Assembly: GCF_029227915.1 (NCBI RefSeq)
Contig: NC_079881.1
Span: 17,213,501 to 17,273,500, forward strand
Direction: 5' to 3'
DNA from: Hydractinia symbiolongicarpus
Lineage: Eukaryota > Cnidaria > Hydrozoa > Anthoathecata > Hydractiniidae
Length of the DNA: 60,000 nucleotides
Positions 45,351 to 58,648 of the stretch are shown piece by piece. Position numbers and translations under genes: made by a program. Numbering within the stretch: the first letter of the stretch is position 1; every line of letters begins with the position of its first letter. The notes below the pieces were generated by a model. It ran no database searches, was not told the DNA's origin, and worked only from the letters and a program-made list of their open reading frames with translations.

Positions 45351-48311
45351 CAGGGAGCATGGATCCAGCTAACATGTAGCCTAAGAACCTAACTGGTTGC
45401 TTGGGAGCCATAACAGGTAGCGTGGGAGCCATGAGAAATAGTACTTATTTTTATTTTATTTATTTTCTTACGTTTTATTGCTGCATGTTATTTACGTACG
45501 TTTGCATTTTGTTTTTTATTTATTTTAGCGGTAGGTTTCAAAATTTCATTGTTAAAACTTCCATCAGCAGATGTTATGATTACCTCTTTACATTTTTAAT
45601 TAATACATAGTTTTGTAACAAAAGGTTCTTATTGTACATTTACGACATTTTGTAAGTGTTGCAAAACGGTATTTTCAGTAGTTGATCTAGGTTGACTTCT
45701 CTGTCAGTTATACTAATTTAGAAGAATATTTCAGTATATTCTTCAAGCAATTTGAAAAATCTTTAGCTCTAAAAATAGAAGCTACTGATATTCACCTTCT
45801 TATTTCCAAAATTATTTTATGAATCAACCTTTGGACATATAAATTAACTTCCCAGTGCATGTTGTGTTGTAACACCTTGATAGTGATCTGTTTAACATGT
45901 GTATTGTTTGATTTGTTTTTATTTGAATTTTGCTGCATGGAATTTTAGTTTTTAAATTTATTCTACTAATGATGTTTTTGCTTTAGAAAAAACACAATAT
46001 TTTTCTCCTAAATACAATTTTGTTTTGTTTGCTTGACGTAAATATTTTCGATAAAAATCTAGAAGGTGCATGCTGTAATTTCTGTATTATAAATTCTTAA
46101 AGATAAAATTACCCCTTTAATCCATATTTTCAAACATTTTTTTACTTAAATATTTGATACCTAATCTTTATCATAAAGGCTTGATAACTTTCCTCTATTT
46201 TGTCACTCAATGATGCAATAAACAATGTTGTGGTACTGATACTTGTACCTACTGTTATTTCTAATGCTAGAAATGACCTTTAGGTGATGTGAAAAACTCT
46301 ACTATACATTGGTTTAAAATTGCATCATTCGAATTCAAAGCTTTTTTTTGTTTGAAAAAGTGGAAAAATGCAACAGAGATCTGAAAAGTAGCCCTTTGAC
46401 TTTGTGCTTTTAGTGAAAAAAAATTTTTTTTGGAGAAGGGAAAGTTATTGAATAAAAAAAAGTTATCGAATAAAAAAAAAAAAAACCCTCAAGTTTTTTG
46501 TTGTTGTTTTTTATTTAGAATTTGTTTCTCCTTTTAGAAATTCCTTATACTAAATCTGATTTATCAACCTGTAGAGAATGTATTCCTTTTTGAGGACATT
46601 TTTTCCGACAGAAAAATTATCTAGCGATTTGGTCTAAAGGGGTTACTGTATCCTTTTATTTTCAAAAATTAAAAGACAAATCATTTAGTTATTGCATTTT
46701 AGAAAAGTACCATGAATCTTGAACCTAAAAAGAAACAAACAAATAATGAAAGTTATATCACATTTAGAAATTTAATACCTAACACACATAGTTTAAATTT
46801 TAGAATAAAAACCTAACGTTGTATTGTCTTCTATTTTTTAACTAAATTAATTTTTTTTAGGATATTATATCTTCTTTTAATGTAGCAAAAACTGGTATAT
46901 ATTTTTGATGAAATGATTTTTAGTTATTTAGATAATTTGTAGGCAAAATAAAAGTAATTTTACTGCAAATAATGATTCAGCACCTAAAGATAATAAAATA
47001 TCTTTAAAATGATTGATTCTCGTGCTTTTTGATTATGAATGTGTAAAGTTGCAACCTTTTTTCATAGAATGGACCTCAAACAATTAAATTATAAAGTGTA
47101 TTCGTCTAATTGTGTATATTTTACCACTAGCTGATCATTTACCTACCATCAAACAGCAGCGAAAACGATCTTCAGATATATATACAAACTCTATCTTCAA
47201 GGTTTTTGTTTCGCAATGCAAAACATCATCTTATAGAGCTATTTTAAAAACTGCTTTACTGTTAGCTGTAATTGATTTGTTTGCACAAAAAGAAGTTTCG
47301 CTTCTTTTAATAATAACACATACATTTGTTAACAAAAGTTCAGAGAGTGAAAACTTACAAAATTTTATTTTAATTTCTTAGATTGTATTTAGTTGTGCTT
47401 CGTGAACTATAATTCAAACACGTTTTTCTCTAAAAGTCCTAGTCATATGACTGTTTTGAAATTTGATTTGTATTTTTTTGTTAGTAGTTTTATAGTTTGT
47501 TGTAAGATAAACAAAGGTTGTATATGCCTGGATAATTTAGTTGTTCCGTTCAGATTAAAAAAGTTTTTTCTATTTGATACTAACAGTCCTTTGAGGCTTA
47601 AAATATAACTGAAATGTAACAATAACAAATGCACAAGGAAAGCAATTGCCTGAAAAAATTTAAGGCTGCTTTTCCTTGATTGAACAATTCTGATACTGTA
47701 CATAAAGATTGTATTATTTAACAGTAGTATATGGTTTTTTGTCAACACTGACTTATAGCCTTTTTAATCCATTTTGTTTACATCGTTTCTGGATGGAGCA
47801 GCTTCGTTATTTGTTTTTAATTTACTGTTGTAATTTATGTGATTTACTTATCAAATAAATTAAATGTTACCTTACGTCCACTCTGCAAGTTACCACAGGA
47901 ATTTTGCCGTTACTATCATCTTGGTTTACAAGTTTATGACAAGCATTATAGTACATACTAGTCAGTAACCTGTGGATAAATCCATGGGTTCACCCAACCT
48001 ATTTCGTGTTTCTTGCGCACAAACAGACAGACGGAATACAGCTATTATTAAAGAGACTAGTCTGTGGCTTGTGCATAAATCCACGGGTTCGCCCTGTAAC
48101 ACGACTTTTCTTGCACACAAACTGACAGACAAAATATGGCTATTATTAAAGACATGTCATGGGTATGTCCAGTCTATTTTATGATTTGCCATACACCGCA
48201 CTAAACCAGTTTGTTTCTCTTGGGACTTTAAATACAATAACTTGTTTTTATTTGTGTCAGCTTTTTTACTTGTAAATTAAGAATTAAATTTATAGAAATA
48301 CAAATATTAAA
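45351..48311. other. Intergenic stretch between the membrane-protein exons and ZIP11
   Basis: AT-rich 3' flank with long A and T runs (46,420-46,520). A direct duplication lies near its end (separate entry). No exon or RNA gene was identified. Confidence 0.45.
47955..48160. repeat. Tandem duplication, about 99-bp unit
   Basis: ATAAATCCATGGGTTC at about 47,976 recurs as ATAAATCCACGGGTTC at about 48,075. Each is followed at similar distance by GACAGAC and then TATTATTAAAGA. A related fragment, CCCGTGGATTTTTTCACGGG, occurs near 57,402, so the family is dispersed. Confidence 0.75.
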
Positions 48312-51300
48312 ATGATAGAGGGTGAAAATAAAATCCTACAAGCTTTTCTTGGTACATTGTTAACATGGGGATTGACAGCAGCTGGATCAGCGACTGTATT
48401 TATCTTTAGTTCTGGACGCTTTAATGGAAAGGTGGGTAGTTTATGTAATTATTAGATAAACTATTATTTTAAAACTGAAATGCTTGTTATAATATGAATG
48501 TAAATTGATAATGGTTATTCAATCCTTTGTAATACTTAGTTGAAAATGTCAATTATATTTTCTAATCATAATTATACAAAACTTTACTGGTAAAATAATA
48601 TTTGTATATGGGTTTATCATATTTTAATAATGACAATTAACAAAGATTACATTTAAGGAAATCTTTTTTTTGTTTGTTTCTTAGCGAAAAGTATTGGATG
48701 GTAGTTTAGGATTTGCTGCTGGGGTAAGTCTTGTAGCAAATTTTACATTTTTTAATACTAAATAACCACCTACTAGTTTCCAGATACATAACTATGGTTT
48801 CAAGTAGAAGCCACTATGATGGTTGTAAGAGTTTGAGGTTTCCCTTTAAACTCTTCAGCCCACAATGTAATCATTTCAGCTAATTTTCGCAAGAGTTGAG
48901 GCAGGTGTTATTTGTTTTTTTCGAGAATGTGTGAAAGGGAACCTGAGGTATAAAATGATGTTGGACTTGTATTATAGAGCTTAAAAAGTTGGCTAACAAG
49001 TCTTGTTAAATTTTTTCAAAGGCTTATTCGTTCTCAAATATTCATAAGTAAAGAACTTCAGATTTAATTATGTTGCATAAATTATGATGTCATATTTAGG
49101 CAATAGCAAATTTTGACATTTTTTGTCATCAGTATATTTAGACCTGTCAAGGAATGCACATATAAACATTATTAATGCATAGATATTATAATTGTGAATT
49201 GATTAACATAAATGTTTTTGCGAAAATGACACCTGTTTGCTCGTTTCGGCTTCGAAAAACTGTATGATTTTGAATCTAAGTAAAATTTTACTGCACCAAA
49301 CCATGGACATTAAGGATGAAAGTGTTATAACGTAAAAAAGTTAATCCCACAAAAAGAAATTTGGATTGGAAAAAACGACTAGAATCAACTTTCTTATTTT
49401 GAAGAAACAAACTTTCACAATCCAGCTTTCTCAAAATTTATGCAGGCCAAATGTTAGGAGTCTGGGCTGAAAATTGCAAAATTGCAAAAAGTTCTTTGTC
49501 CAGAGAATCAATTTCGAACCTTTGTCCTGTAGGTAATGACTGCTGCTTCGTATTGGTCATTATTAGCACCTGCTATAGAAAAAGCAACTGAATCAGGCAT
49601 ATATGGTGATGATGGACAGTATGCCTTTGTCCCTGCTGCTATTGGTTTTGCATTCGGTGGTTTGTTTGTCCTTGCATCAGACAAATGCATACCTCGGTTT
49701 GTAAGTTCCTTGTTTGTAAATATTTGTAAAATTCAAAAAATCTGGAAAACTTAATTTAGGAAATCTGGATTGTTGGGTACTCAGATGGTTGATTGTTAAA
49801 AGCGTAGTTATATATTATATAAAAGTTTGCTTCTCCCTAAATTAATATATGTATGGGACGTCAAAATTAAGTCGTTTTGTTTTACTGATAACACGTTAAA
49901 TATATATTTTATCATACAAGTGTTTTGTGTGTCAAGCAGGAAGGACAGTGTGATCATTGAATTTAGAAGTGTAACAGAAGCCATGTGCTATAGGCCTAAT
50001 AGAATTTACCTTATATTCTCAGGCAGGCAAAGATCCTGCACTCTCTTTGGCAATGCTGCATACCACAAGTCATCAGAAGAAAACAGTTATGTCTGAATCC
50101 ACAGCCACTGCGGATGATGTGTTAGATGAAGCAACTGCATCAAACTTGTCAAATGAGTTGTTAACTAACGCAGACCGTCCAGATGAGAATACAGACCGTG
50201 ATGATTCCTCTACTAAAGATGTTGAGAAAAACATTTTAGTTGCTGATTCTGTCGAATTAAAAGTAAGACATCGCAAGAAGATGAACGATACAGGGAAAGT
50301 AGTTCTAGAATATCAAATTGATGCAAATAAAGAGAAAGAAATAGCTTCAAAAGCTGCATCAGAGAAGTATAAAAGTTGGAAAAGGATGTTGCTATTAATC
50401 ATCGCTATTACTGTTCATAATATACCAGGTAGGTAAAAGTGAACTATTTTGTCACAGGTTTTCTTTTTATTGGTATTTTAGTCGTGGAATGTTGGTGGAA
50501 ACTTTCTCTTCACAACTAAATTTAAAATCTGGTCTGCAATTTTACACCCATGGTCTATATATTTTTTCACTTTTCGCAAGAAGTCTATTTTGCTAACATT
50601 TACCAACAGCTTTATATTGTGGCAGGTCCCGGTGCATTTGCATGATTAAAATCATATCAAAAAATCAATTCAGAGATCAGTAGCAGAGTAGGTAATTCTA
50701 TTGATCACGACACAATAAACTGCAAAAAAGTGGCTGCCCAGAGTCCTCAAAATCATGGTAATGTCCACCAAGAAAACTACATGCTTTTTCTTTATAATGA
50801 ATGTACTTTATAAGAATATCTGGCTGAGATTTTAGATTAAAACAATTTGTATTTTATTTAGAACAATAAGGAAATAAGAATAATGACCAGTCTGTTTAAA
50901 ATTTTGGTATTCTTGTAAATAAAGTGTGCATTAAAAAAAGATAAGCGGATGCCTTAAACGGATTTATTCACGACACGACATTTATTCACCCTCGTCTCAA
51001 GGGATTTTCGCCGTCTCCCTTTATATCAAAAATGCAAAAAACCTTGGGATGAGGGTGGTTGGTCATTTCTTCCAAAACATGAGTTATCAAAAGCCAGTTT
51101 AATCAATATTCCGAACCAGTATTGGGAATTTTTTGAGTTCATGGAAGAGAAGTGTTTCTCACTTTGGAAAAGAAGTGTTTCGAACGGAAGAGACGATTTC
51201 AGAGGAATAAAGAGAAGTTTTTGACTAAGAAGAGAAGTGTTTTGATTAAAAAGAGAAGTGAGCCATAGGGGCCATCGTAACATAGATTCCATATAGTTCT

Positions 51301-54178
51301 TTACTGGTAATAGGACCAAAAACACATGAAGTCTTTATCATGTGTAAAGGAATATAAGAATGATAAAAACAGTCGTCTGATTCTGTTCTAAGGAATACAT
51401 CAGAACTAACTCTTGACTAAGATTATGTATTTAAAAATTGTGATATCCAATGTTTCTTTCTTATACTGAATGCAATGTGCAGTGTTAAATGATTTTTCGG
51501 TAGCATACTTCACTGCATTTTCTTAACCTGATTGGATCTTGATCAAACTGGTGTGTTTTTTACCCAGATATGCACCTAAAAACTTGTTTTGAAACTTGAT
51601 GCAAATTCCATAATTGCATTTTTTATTTGTCATACCTGTCATTTACTGGTTTCACCTTTACACTTTCTTTCTTTAGAGGGGTTGGCTGTTGGTGTATCAT
51701 TCGGTGCTATTGGTTCGACTCCCAAAGCCACATTCGAATCAGCCAGGTGGGTGCGAATTATTTGGAAACATTCCATTAATACAATCGTTTAAAGCCATTC
51801 GTCACCTTTATGTAATAAGTAGTAAAATAATTTTCACAAAATACACCAATAAAAAAACTGTAGGTCCACAGTTTCGTTTGGAGCTTATGTGGTTCGTAGT
51901 TTTCACATGTGTATCTCTAACCATGCCTATCCTGTGTTAAACGTTAAATAGTTGAACAAAATAAAATAATACGTTTCTGAGTCTGATTGACTTCTGCTTT
52001 TTGGATTTTGCCTGAAACTTAGAACTTGGATTTCAGTTTTTTTAGCCAACCTTGCACTTAATTTAGATCGATGGGCTTAATTAGGTTTTTGAAACAGAGT
52101 GGCATAGAAATATATATTTCACGAATCTAATAATTTTAATAGAAAACTTGATTGAATATTTTTTTGTGTTGCTTGTTCACAACTGAAGTTGCTTAATAAT
52201 TTTTTAAATCCAGTTCAGAAAAATTTGTAGTTTTTCACGAGAATGTGTACAGTGTTTTTATGCCAACCAATTTTTTCATCTAACCAATATCTGCAAAAAA
52301 GAAGAGTTCCTATTGCTCTATGTTACATTTAGGAGTCTAGCTATAGGTATTGGTATTCAGAACTTTCCAGAGGGAATGGCAGTCAGTGTTCCTTTATGTG
52401 CAGCTGGTTATTCACCTTTAAAGAGTTTTTGGTGGGTGCCTATTTTTTTTACTTTATTGTGCAAGCACTGTTCGCTTAGTGGTAGAGTCGCATTGTGTTC
52501 GACAATCAGAAGTCCCGGGTTCAATCTCGCTAAGTGTGGTCGTAAAAGTAAGGTGTTCCGGTTTTACTAGCAGTTTGATTCACCTGGTAATGGTTTAGTT
52601 TGTTTATAAGGTGAAAATAATGACTAAAACAGTCATTATTTTCACCTTATAGATTTCACCGTGATTAACATCGGGAAACACATTGCCCTCTCCTTGTATT
52701 AGCCTAGCCGTCTTCTTATATTAGCTTGGCGTGTGCTTGTATTAGCCTGGTTGTCCGCATTCATTGGTGTTGCCATGACTTTGTAAGCACTAAATATCAA
52801 ATAATACTAAATATCAAATGCGATATGTGTACAAATTTCAGTGAATTTTTCCGCCACCCGATATCTTGTTGTTCACCTATGTGTTTGTCACTCGCCTAAA
52901 GTTGCAATGCGTCCAGTGATTGTCAAAATGAAAAGACCATAACAACAAGAGAAAAACATTTAAGCGTATAGGTCATATAATAAAGAAGTTGAATGACATC
53001 AATTAATCTGGATCTGGAGTTGTCATTTAAAATATTGTCTAGGCTAAAATTAATTATATAAATTTTTCCAAGATATCTGTGTTGTTTTAAATAGTTGATG
53101 CAGGGTGGTCACTGCGTCTTAAAACCTTTGGTAATGGAATATACGCCTGCAAAAAATTCCTAGAACAAAAATGAGAATCTACTAGAAATTTTTTTTTTTT
53201 AGATCTTTTTCTTTTAAATCTGTTTAGATTAGATTTTCATAGTAATCAGATTATAAAAACTGTTGACGAATTTCTTTTTGTGAAACCAGACCACTTTTTA
53301 AAAACTACCAAAATTATACTTTTAAAACTAAGTGGCCACCCTGCGATGATACTGCTGAGATGCAGGTATTTAAGAATAAAGTGCTAAACACCTTTTATTG
53401 TTATGTTTCTCTTATTCCCCAGCGATCCTTAACTACACGATAACGTTAGGCTCTCATTTCTTTTCCTCTAATTTTGTTTCTGTTAATTTGAAACTCTTTT
53501 ATTCTTCTTTTATTTCCTAGGTACGGCCAATTAAGCGGTATGGTGGAGCCCATTTTTGGTGTGCTGGGCGCACTTGTGGTGATTGTAAGTCATATGTGTG
53601 TTTTTATTATTTTATATTCTGCTATGCAAGATTATGTGCTCTTCCTCCAATAAAAACGACAGATTTCTGTAATTTTACAAAAAAGAGTTAATTATATTAC
53701 ACTCTAATAAATGTAATAATAAATAAATAAATTTCCGTGGAAATTAATTTTGCGATTTTTGCGAAAATTTAATCTCGCTAAAATTTTTATTTTTGAACTG
53801 CAAATTAATTTTTTCTTTCTGATATATTTACTAGTATATATATATTATTTACCGGTATATATATTATTTACTGGTATATATATTATTTAATGGTATATAT
53901 ATTATTTACCGGTATATATATTAATTACCGGTATATATATTATTTACCGGTATATATATTATTTACCGGTATATATCTTATTTACTGGTATATATATTAT
54001 TTACTGGTATATATATTATTTACCGGTATATATATTATTTACCGGTATATATATATTATTTACCGGTCTATATATTATTTACCGGTATATATATTATTAA
54101 CCGGTATATATATTATTTACCGGCATATATATTATTTACCGGCATATATATATTATATACTGGTATATATATTATTTA

Positions 54179-54225
<47 letters not shown>

Positions 54226-55123
54226 TAACAGTTTATATATTATTTACCGGTGGACCAAAATATTTGATACCGCGTGAATTTAATTTTGTGGTTAAGCTCT
54301 TCCTAGCAGATTTTGGGTGGATTTAATTTAGCGAAAAAACGATTATTTCGTTATTACATGACTTTGTTCCTTAACATCACGACGATCTTAATTTTTGAAT
54401 ACCGCCAATATTTATTTATATCTGAAGTTAGCAGTTTGTAAATGATTTTACTATCGTTTTGTTGTAAACCAGTTTATTGGACACCTTTAGTCGACTTTGT
54501 TCTAATGACGATGTGACATTTTTATTTATTTTTATTTCCAGGTAGCTGAACCTCTTCTTCCATACGCATTAGCTTTTGCAGCTGGTGCGATGATTTATGT
54601 TGTAGTTGACGATATAATACCAGAAGCTAACATGTGGTATGTTTTCTATGTAAACTTCTTTTACCATAACAGGATTGCCACGGGACCAAGAAAAGCTATT
54701 TTTAATGGCCGATACTAATGTCTGTAACAATTTTATTGGGTCCCTTGAACTTTTGTTAATACTTTCTTTAAAAAAACTCCAGATAAGTCCAACATTCGTT
54801 AACTCGATCCATTTCGTTAACTCGAACTATAAGCTCATTTTTTACTAAATTCGACTTTACGGGAGCTTTGTTTAACTCGAGCATTCGTTCATTCAAACTA
54901 TTTTCTTCGGTCCCTTGGAGTTTCGAGTTACAGGCAGCTAACTCAAAAACTATAGTACAGTAACAGTGTGTTTATCAAATTACGTGGACGAAATGGACTT
55001 GCCCTTTGTGTGACGTTTTTTTTATTTGTTTTTTTTTATTTTAGTGGGAATGGTCGCATTGCATCATGGGGCTGCATGCTTGGTTTCGTCATCATGATGA
55101 GTTTAGATGTTGGACTCGGCTGA
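48312..55123 (+). CDS. SLC39A11: ZIP11 zinc transporter (SLC39A11), nine exons, complete
   Basis: Exons: 48312-48431, 48685-48723, 49533-49700, 50023-50428, 51677-51746, 52333-52431, 53521-53584, 54542-54636, 55045-55123. All junctions are GT/AG with consistent phases, giving 379 residues, slightly longer than the vertebrate protein of about 340. The start [15 protein letters not shown], then [25 protein letters not shown] and [11 protein letters not shown] match the ZIP11 N-terminus. The long hydrophilic loop is in exon 4. The two metal-site helices carry HNIPEGLAVG (across the exon 4/5 junction) and [10 protein letters not shown], and the end reads [16 protein letters not shown]...[12 protein letters not shown]11 belongs to the gufA subfamily of ZIP proteins and moves zinc into the cytosol, probably from Golgi or nucleus-associated membranes. 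The loop is Asp/Glu-rich and poor in His. Confidence 0.95.
48935..49247. mobile_element. Fold-back/MITE-like element, copy 2 (partial), in ZIP11 intron 2
   Basis: Starting AAGGGAACCTGAGGTATAAA, the sequence follows the reverse complement of 12,240-12,550 nearly to its middle, sharing GTTGGCTAACAAGTCT, TTATGATGTCATATTT, GACCTGTCAA.G and GATTAACATAAATGTTTTTG. The far half with the second inverted end is missing or too diverged. Confidence 0.75.
51145..51260. repeat. Short degenerate AGAGAAGTGTTT repeat in ZIP11 intron 4
   Basis: The motif AGAGAAGTGTTT or AAGAAGTGTTT recurs about five times at irregular spacing of 20-35 bases. No function is evident. Confidence 0.5.
52462..52660 (+). mobile_element. 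tRNA-derived SINE-like unit in ZIP11 intron 6
   Basis: GCTTAGTGGTAGAGTCGC resembles a polymerase III A box, and CCCGGGTTCAATCTCG about 30 bases later fits a B box (GGTTCAATC). The folding potential is that of a degraded tRNA head (GCTTAG pairs with CTAAG). A tRNA-unrelated body follows and ends in a perfect hairpin at 52606-52650. It directly follows the exon 6 donor. It could also be a lone tRNA pseudogene. Confidence 0.5.
52606..52650. repeat. Perfect 20-bp palindrome with 5-base loop
   Basis: Arm ATAAGGTGAAAATAATGACT (52606-52625) and its exact reverse complement (52631-52650) surround the loop AAAAC. It may be the tail of the SINE-like unit just upstream or an independent element. Confidence 0.9.
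53825..54250. repeat. 19-bp TA-rich satellite with CCGG, in ZIP11 intron 7
   Basis: About 20 copies of TATATATATTATTTACCGG, with CTGG and CCGG variants, are followed by a pure (TA)n run near 54,183-54,220 and a last copy. The open frame across it (YIYYLP-type repeats) is a by-product of the 19-base unit. Confidence 0.92.
54775..54965. mobile_element. Possible pogo/Tigger-type MITE remnant in ZIP11 intron 8
   Basis: Repeated GTTAACTCGA and TCGAGTTA-type blocks (TTCGTTAACTCGAACT, GAGTTTCGAGTTACAGGC) and a terminal CTATAGTACAG resemble the ends of pogo/Tigger mariner MITEs. The ends are too decayed to define TA duplications. Confidence 0.35.
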
Positions 55124-55211
55124 CGTAAATCTTAGCGTGTTTTAGAAGATATTATTTTTTTAGTTTTCTCTTTGTTTAAAATTAGAATCGTCAATGCGTA
55201 TTTAATTTATT

Positions 55212-55350
55212 ACGGGCATTAACCCAGTATCAACGACAATGATTTACCCGAAGATGAGCGACAAGTATTTACCCAAATATCAACGACAAGTATTAACCCG
55301 AGGAACATCGACATTTAACTGAGTTTCAACGACAAACAGTAACCGAGTAT
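55212..55350. repeat. Tandem repeat just after the ZIP11 stop codon
   Basis: About five degenerate copies of a unit near 29 bases, ATCAACGACAAGTATTAACCCGAG, start some 90 bases past the stop, so they may lie in the 3' UTR. Confidence 0.7.
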
Positions 55351-55446
55351 ATCCGAGCTATATAATTATTCTGTTGTAATAATTCAAGATGGTGCAGGTA
55401 AAAGATCCATTCAATGGATAATGCGTTGTACCTTATTATACTTGTT

Positions 55447-55592
55447 TTGTGCATACACCCTCCTCCGAGGACTTCCCTGGAGACTATAAATGTTTTGATC
55501 AAATTTGCTACCTTCTTCGTACTAATTTTCACCCTCCTCCGGAGACTGTAGATGTTTTGATCAAATTTGCTACCTTCGTACTAATTTTCGCG
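55447..55592. repeat. Direct duplication of about 75 bp
   Basis: CACCCTCCTCCG, then GGAGACT.TA.ATGTTTTGATC and AAATTTGCTACCTTC...GTACTAATTTTC, occurs twice in tandem with small indels. Only the second copy is followed by GCGCATTTTCC. Confidence 0.75.
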
Positions 55593-55599
55593 CATTTTC

Positions 55600-58500
55600 C
55601 GCAAAAACCTTAGCGTATAAAAAATACGCGGCGACAAATGTGCTACAGTGAAAATGATGTGGCACTGATATCCAAATTTTGACGTTTTGGGTATAATTGG
55701 AAAGGATTTTATAAAAATAAGGAATTTATTTGAATTTATCATGTTTGAAAATCAAATCTAGTTTCGTTAGGTTAATATATATGTCTGACGAACATAACTT
55801 CTTCTTCCACTTTTTTATAAACAATTTTCAATTTATAAACGTCTTTATAAAAAGAACCGAGGAAAATGAGATGGAAAAAGCAAATTTTTTATTCATTTAT
55901 CTTATTTGTAAAGAAAAACTAATCCATTATGATTAGTGCGCTTTGCTACAGTCCAAATTTTTCTCGGCCACAAAATCCTAAAACGGGACGGGTCTCTCTT
56001 CCAATTTTTCATTGGTCGACATTTTAATTTCATGCCGCGAAAATTTCTTGCCATAAAGTAATGCAACTTAACTTACAATGGTGCTACTTGAGAATTTGAC
56101 ATTAAAAAGTCATTAAATAAATATTTTTGATGATGTTTTGACTTTAAACACTATTGAGTAATTTCAAGAAATTTTGGAAGTAAACAATTTATCCCGTATA
56201 ATTTTACCCAGAAAATCTTCGAGGTTTCGTGGTCGGATTTAAAAAATCGCGAAATTTAAATGTCGCAGAAATTTCTGTCTGTCTGTCTGTCTGCATGCCT
56301 GTGAAAGACGAAATTTTAAAAATACGCACAAAATACCAAGCGCGATATACTTTTATTGACTTTGTTTTGACCGCTCGGACATAGTATACCCATCACAACG
56401 CCTGATTCTTTAAAAACGATCCAAGATTTTCGCTTAAAAAACAATCCAAGATTTTCACAGTTGGACGAAGGACATAGTGATTTTAAAAGTGGTCATGTAT
56501 GTTCAGTGTGAGGTGAGTAGGTCTGTTTGACCTTTTTATTTTCTGGAAGCTTTGTATTTTTGTAATAGTTGTTTTCTGTTTGTTTTTAATGTTAAGATAA
56601 ATATATTGTCACGTTTCTTAGCCACGTACAGATCTTAAACGCACAAGTTTCAGGATTTTCGGCTAGGAACGAAGATTTTAAAGACTAGCTAGCTAGCTAG
56701 AGCCTTATTTATTACTATTCTGTATGGTATTAAAGCTTCTTATCATAACCAACAGCTATTTAGCTAGCTCCTTATGTGTATCTCTAGCTAAAAAAGTATT
56801 ACGCCTGTACGCCTGTTCAACTCTGTTTAACTGTAGTAAGTGCTTAGCCCAATTTTTTAGAAAGGCTGTTACGCCTATGCGGATGTGCGACGTGGTTTAC
56901 CTTTACTGAGGGATCAGCGCACCGTGACAATTAATTCTTAAACTTCCTCGGTAATCACGTCTGTACGGATGTGTAACACTGTTAAACTGGACTAATCGCT
57001 CAGCCCTGTGTTAGCAATGGACTGTTTCTTGTGCTTTTATTTAAACAGAGTCTACAAGAAAGTTTCTTTCAAAAGGGTATTATGCCTATGTGCCCGTGCA
57101 ACGCCGTTAAACTCTATTGAGCGCTCAGCCAGTGTCACGATTAGTTTTTTAACTTTTACAAAATCTTATTCCGCAAAATAAAATAATATTGACCGATTGT
57201 TTTTGCTATAATGGAGTAACGACGGTTTGTAAACTCTGTTTTCTTTTCAACTATCGTTGCGGGAAAGATATTTTTGAAAAATATGTTACAGTCGCAACAC
57301 TAGTGTACATTATAATACCTGTATACGTCTGTCTGTTTGTCACGCAAAATGGTACCCCAAGTAGTGAGACGCACGCATTGCTGTACAAAAAGCACAGGTC
57401 AACCCGTGGATTTTTTCACGGGCCGCCGAATAGTATATAAAAATAACAAGACAGTTTTCTCACTTTGTTATAACTTTGTTAACTATAGCTAGCTAGGGCA
57501 GTTAATTCTTAAGATGTGAAACCTGTTCAAACCAAGGTAATTTGGACAGGTTCATTGCTGATTTTATATCCGAAATGACATGGTGCGGATGCCTTTATGT
57601 CGCCTATGCATCTATCGCTATTGATGTGCCCCCCCTGCTCGAATTACCACCCTCTTTGGCGGAAAATATTATATAAGCGCCTATTCAAATGAGCTTTCTT
57701 CGAAAAGAAGCCTTCAAAAAAGACTTGTTGGCTGGTGACGGGAGATAACAGTTAAAGGGAGAAGGAGAATATAATTTAGGCGATATTCCGTTAGGGGCAT
57801 TAGAACAAAAAATTTGTGCACTGTAAATATGATTAGGGGGATACGGGGTTGGGACTTTAGCATGATCTTGCTTCGATAAAGTATGTTAGAAGTGTGCATA
57901 CATATGTTAATTACCATAGACGTTATACGTTGAAAGGTAAGAAAAATATTGAAAAAGTTGTTAGTACTAGAACGGCATTACTATGACGATTTAAAAGTTT
58001 ATTTTCACGGGTGATAGCCAACTCATTTGTAATCAGCACATCGTCATCGTACATACTACGAACAAAAAAAATTCGGGAACCAGGCAGATATAAAATTGTG
58101 CTGGCAAATTTCAAAATTGGACAAAATCCATAATCGCGGATGAATGTTTTGGTTAAAAATTTAATTTTTCAACATATTATGCATCGTTGGAAAGGTAATT
58201 TCATGTTGAGTAACATTTTTGCATAGGCTGGCCTTTAATTCGTTATACCTTGAGAATCCTCAGCTATATAGTAGGTGTTTTTTAAACACTGTAAAGAAGA
58301 AATCAGTGTTTCTTCTTTATAGCACAGCTATGTTAGTATTTTGAATAAAGTTTCAAATTGTTGGTCGAGTTAGCATGCAATATAATGTCATCATCGTAAA
58401 TATCGCTTTGTTCCATCGCTAAAATTTTATAACTTGCTATAGTGGACACGGAATTAGTTCTCTCGCTTTTTTGTTTCTATTTTCAGAACTTGGGTCTATT

Positions 58501-58640
58501 TTGGTAAGCGATAGGAATGCAATTTTTTTGCATTTCTATCGCACCGCTCTCAGTTGACGAGTCTCGAGGTTTGAGAGCCGCCCTCAGAGCTCATCTAATG
58601 ACTCTAAGACGTTCTGTTTCATTTTGATCGATTTCTGTTC
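55600..58640. other. Intergenic, repeat-rich, no gene seen
   Basis: Holds a short (GTCT)n tract at 56,276, (GCTA)n at about 56,686, and a degenerate tandem array at 56,790-57,140. No exon with matching splice sites or recognisable product was found. Confidence 0.45.
56790..57140. repeat. Degenerate tandem array, about four copies of variable spacing
   Basis: A core of the form TTACGCCTATG.GGATGTGCAACG.CGTTAAACT, then an AGCGCTCAGCCC block, starts near 56,796, 56,868, 56,952 and 57,077. Copies are diverged and spaced 70-125 bases. Confidence 0.65.
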
Positions 58641-58648
58641 ACCAAACT

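Noticed and set aside
53890-54228. Open frame of 112 codons with YIYYLP-like repeats
   Set aside because: It runs through a 19-bp satellite inside a ZIP11 intron; the periodic protein is a by-product of the repeat.
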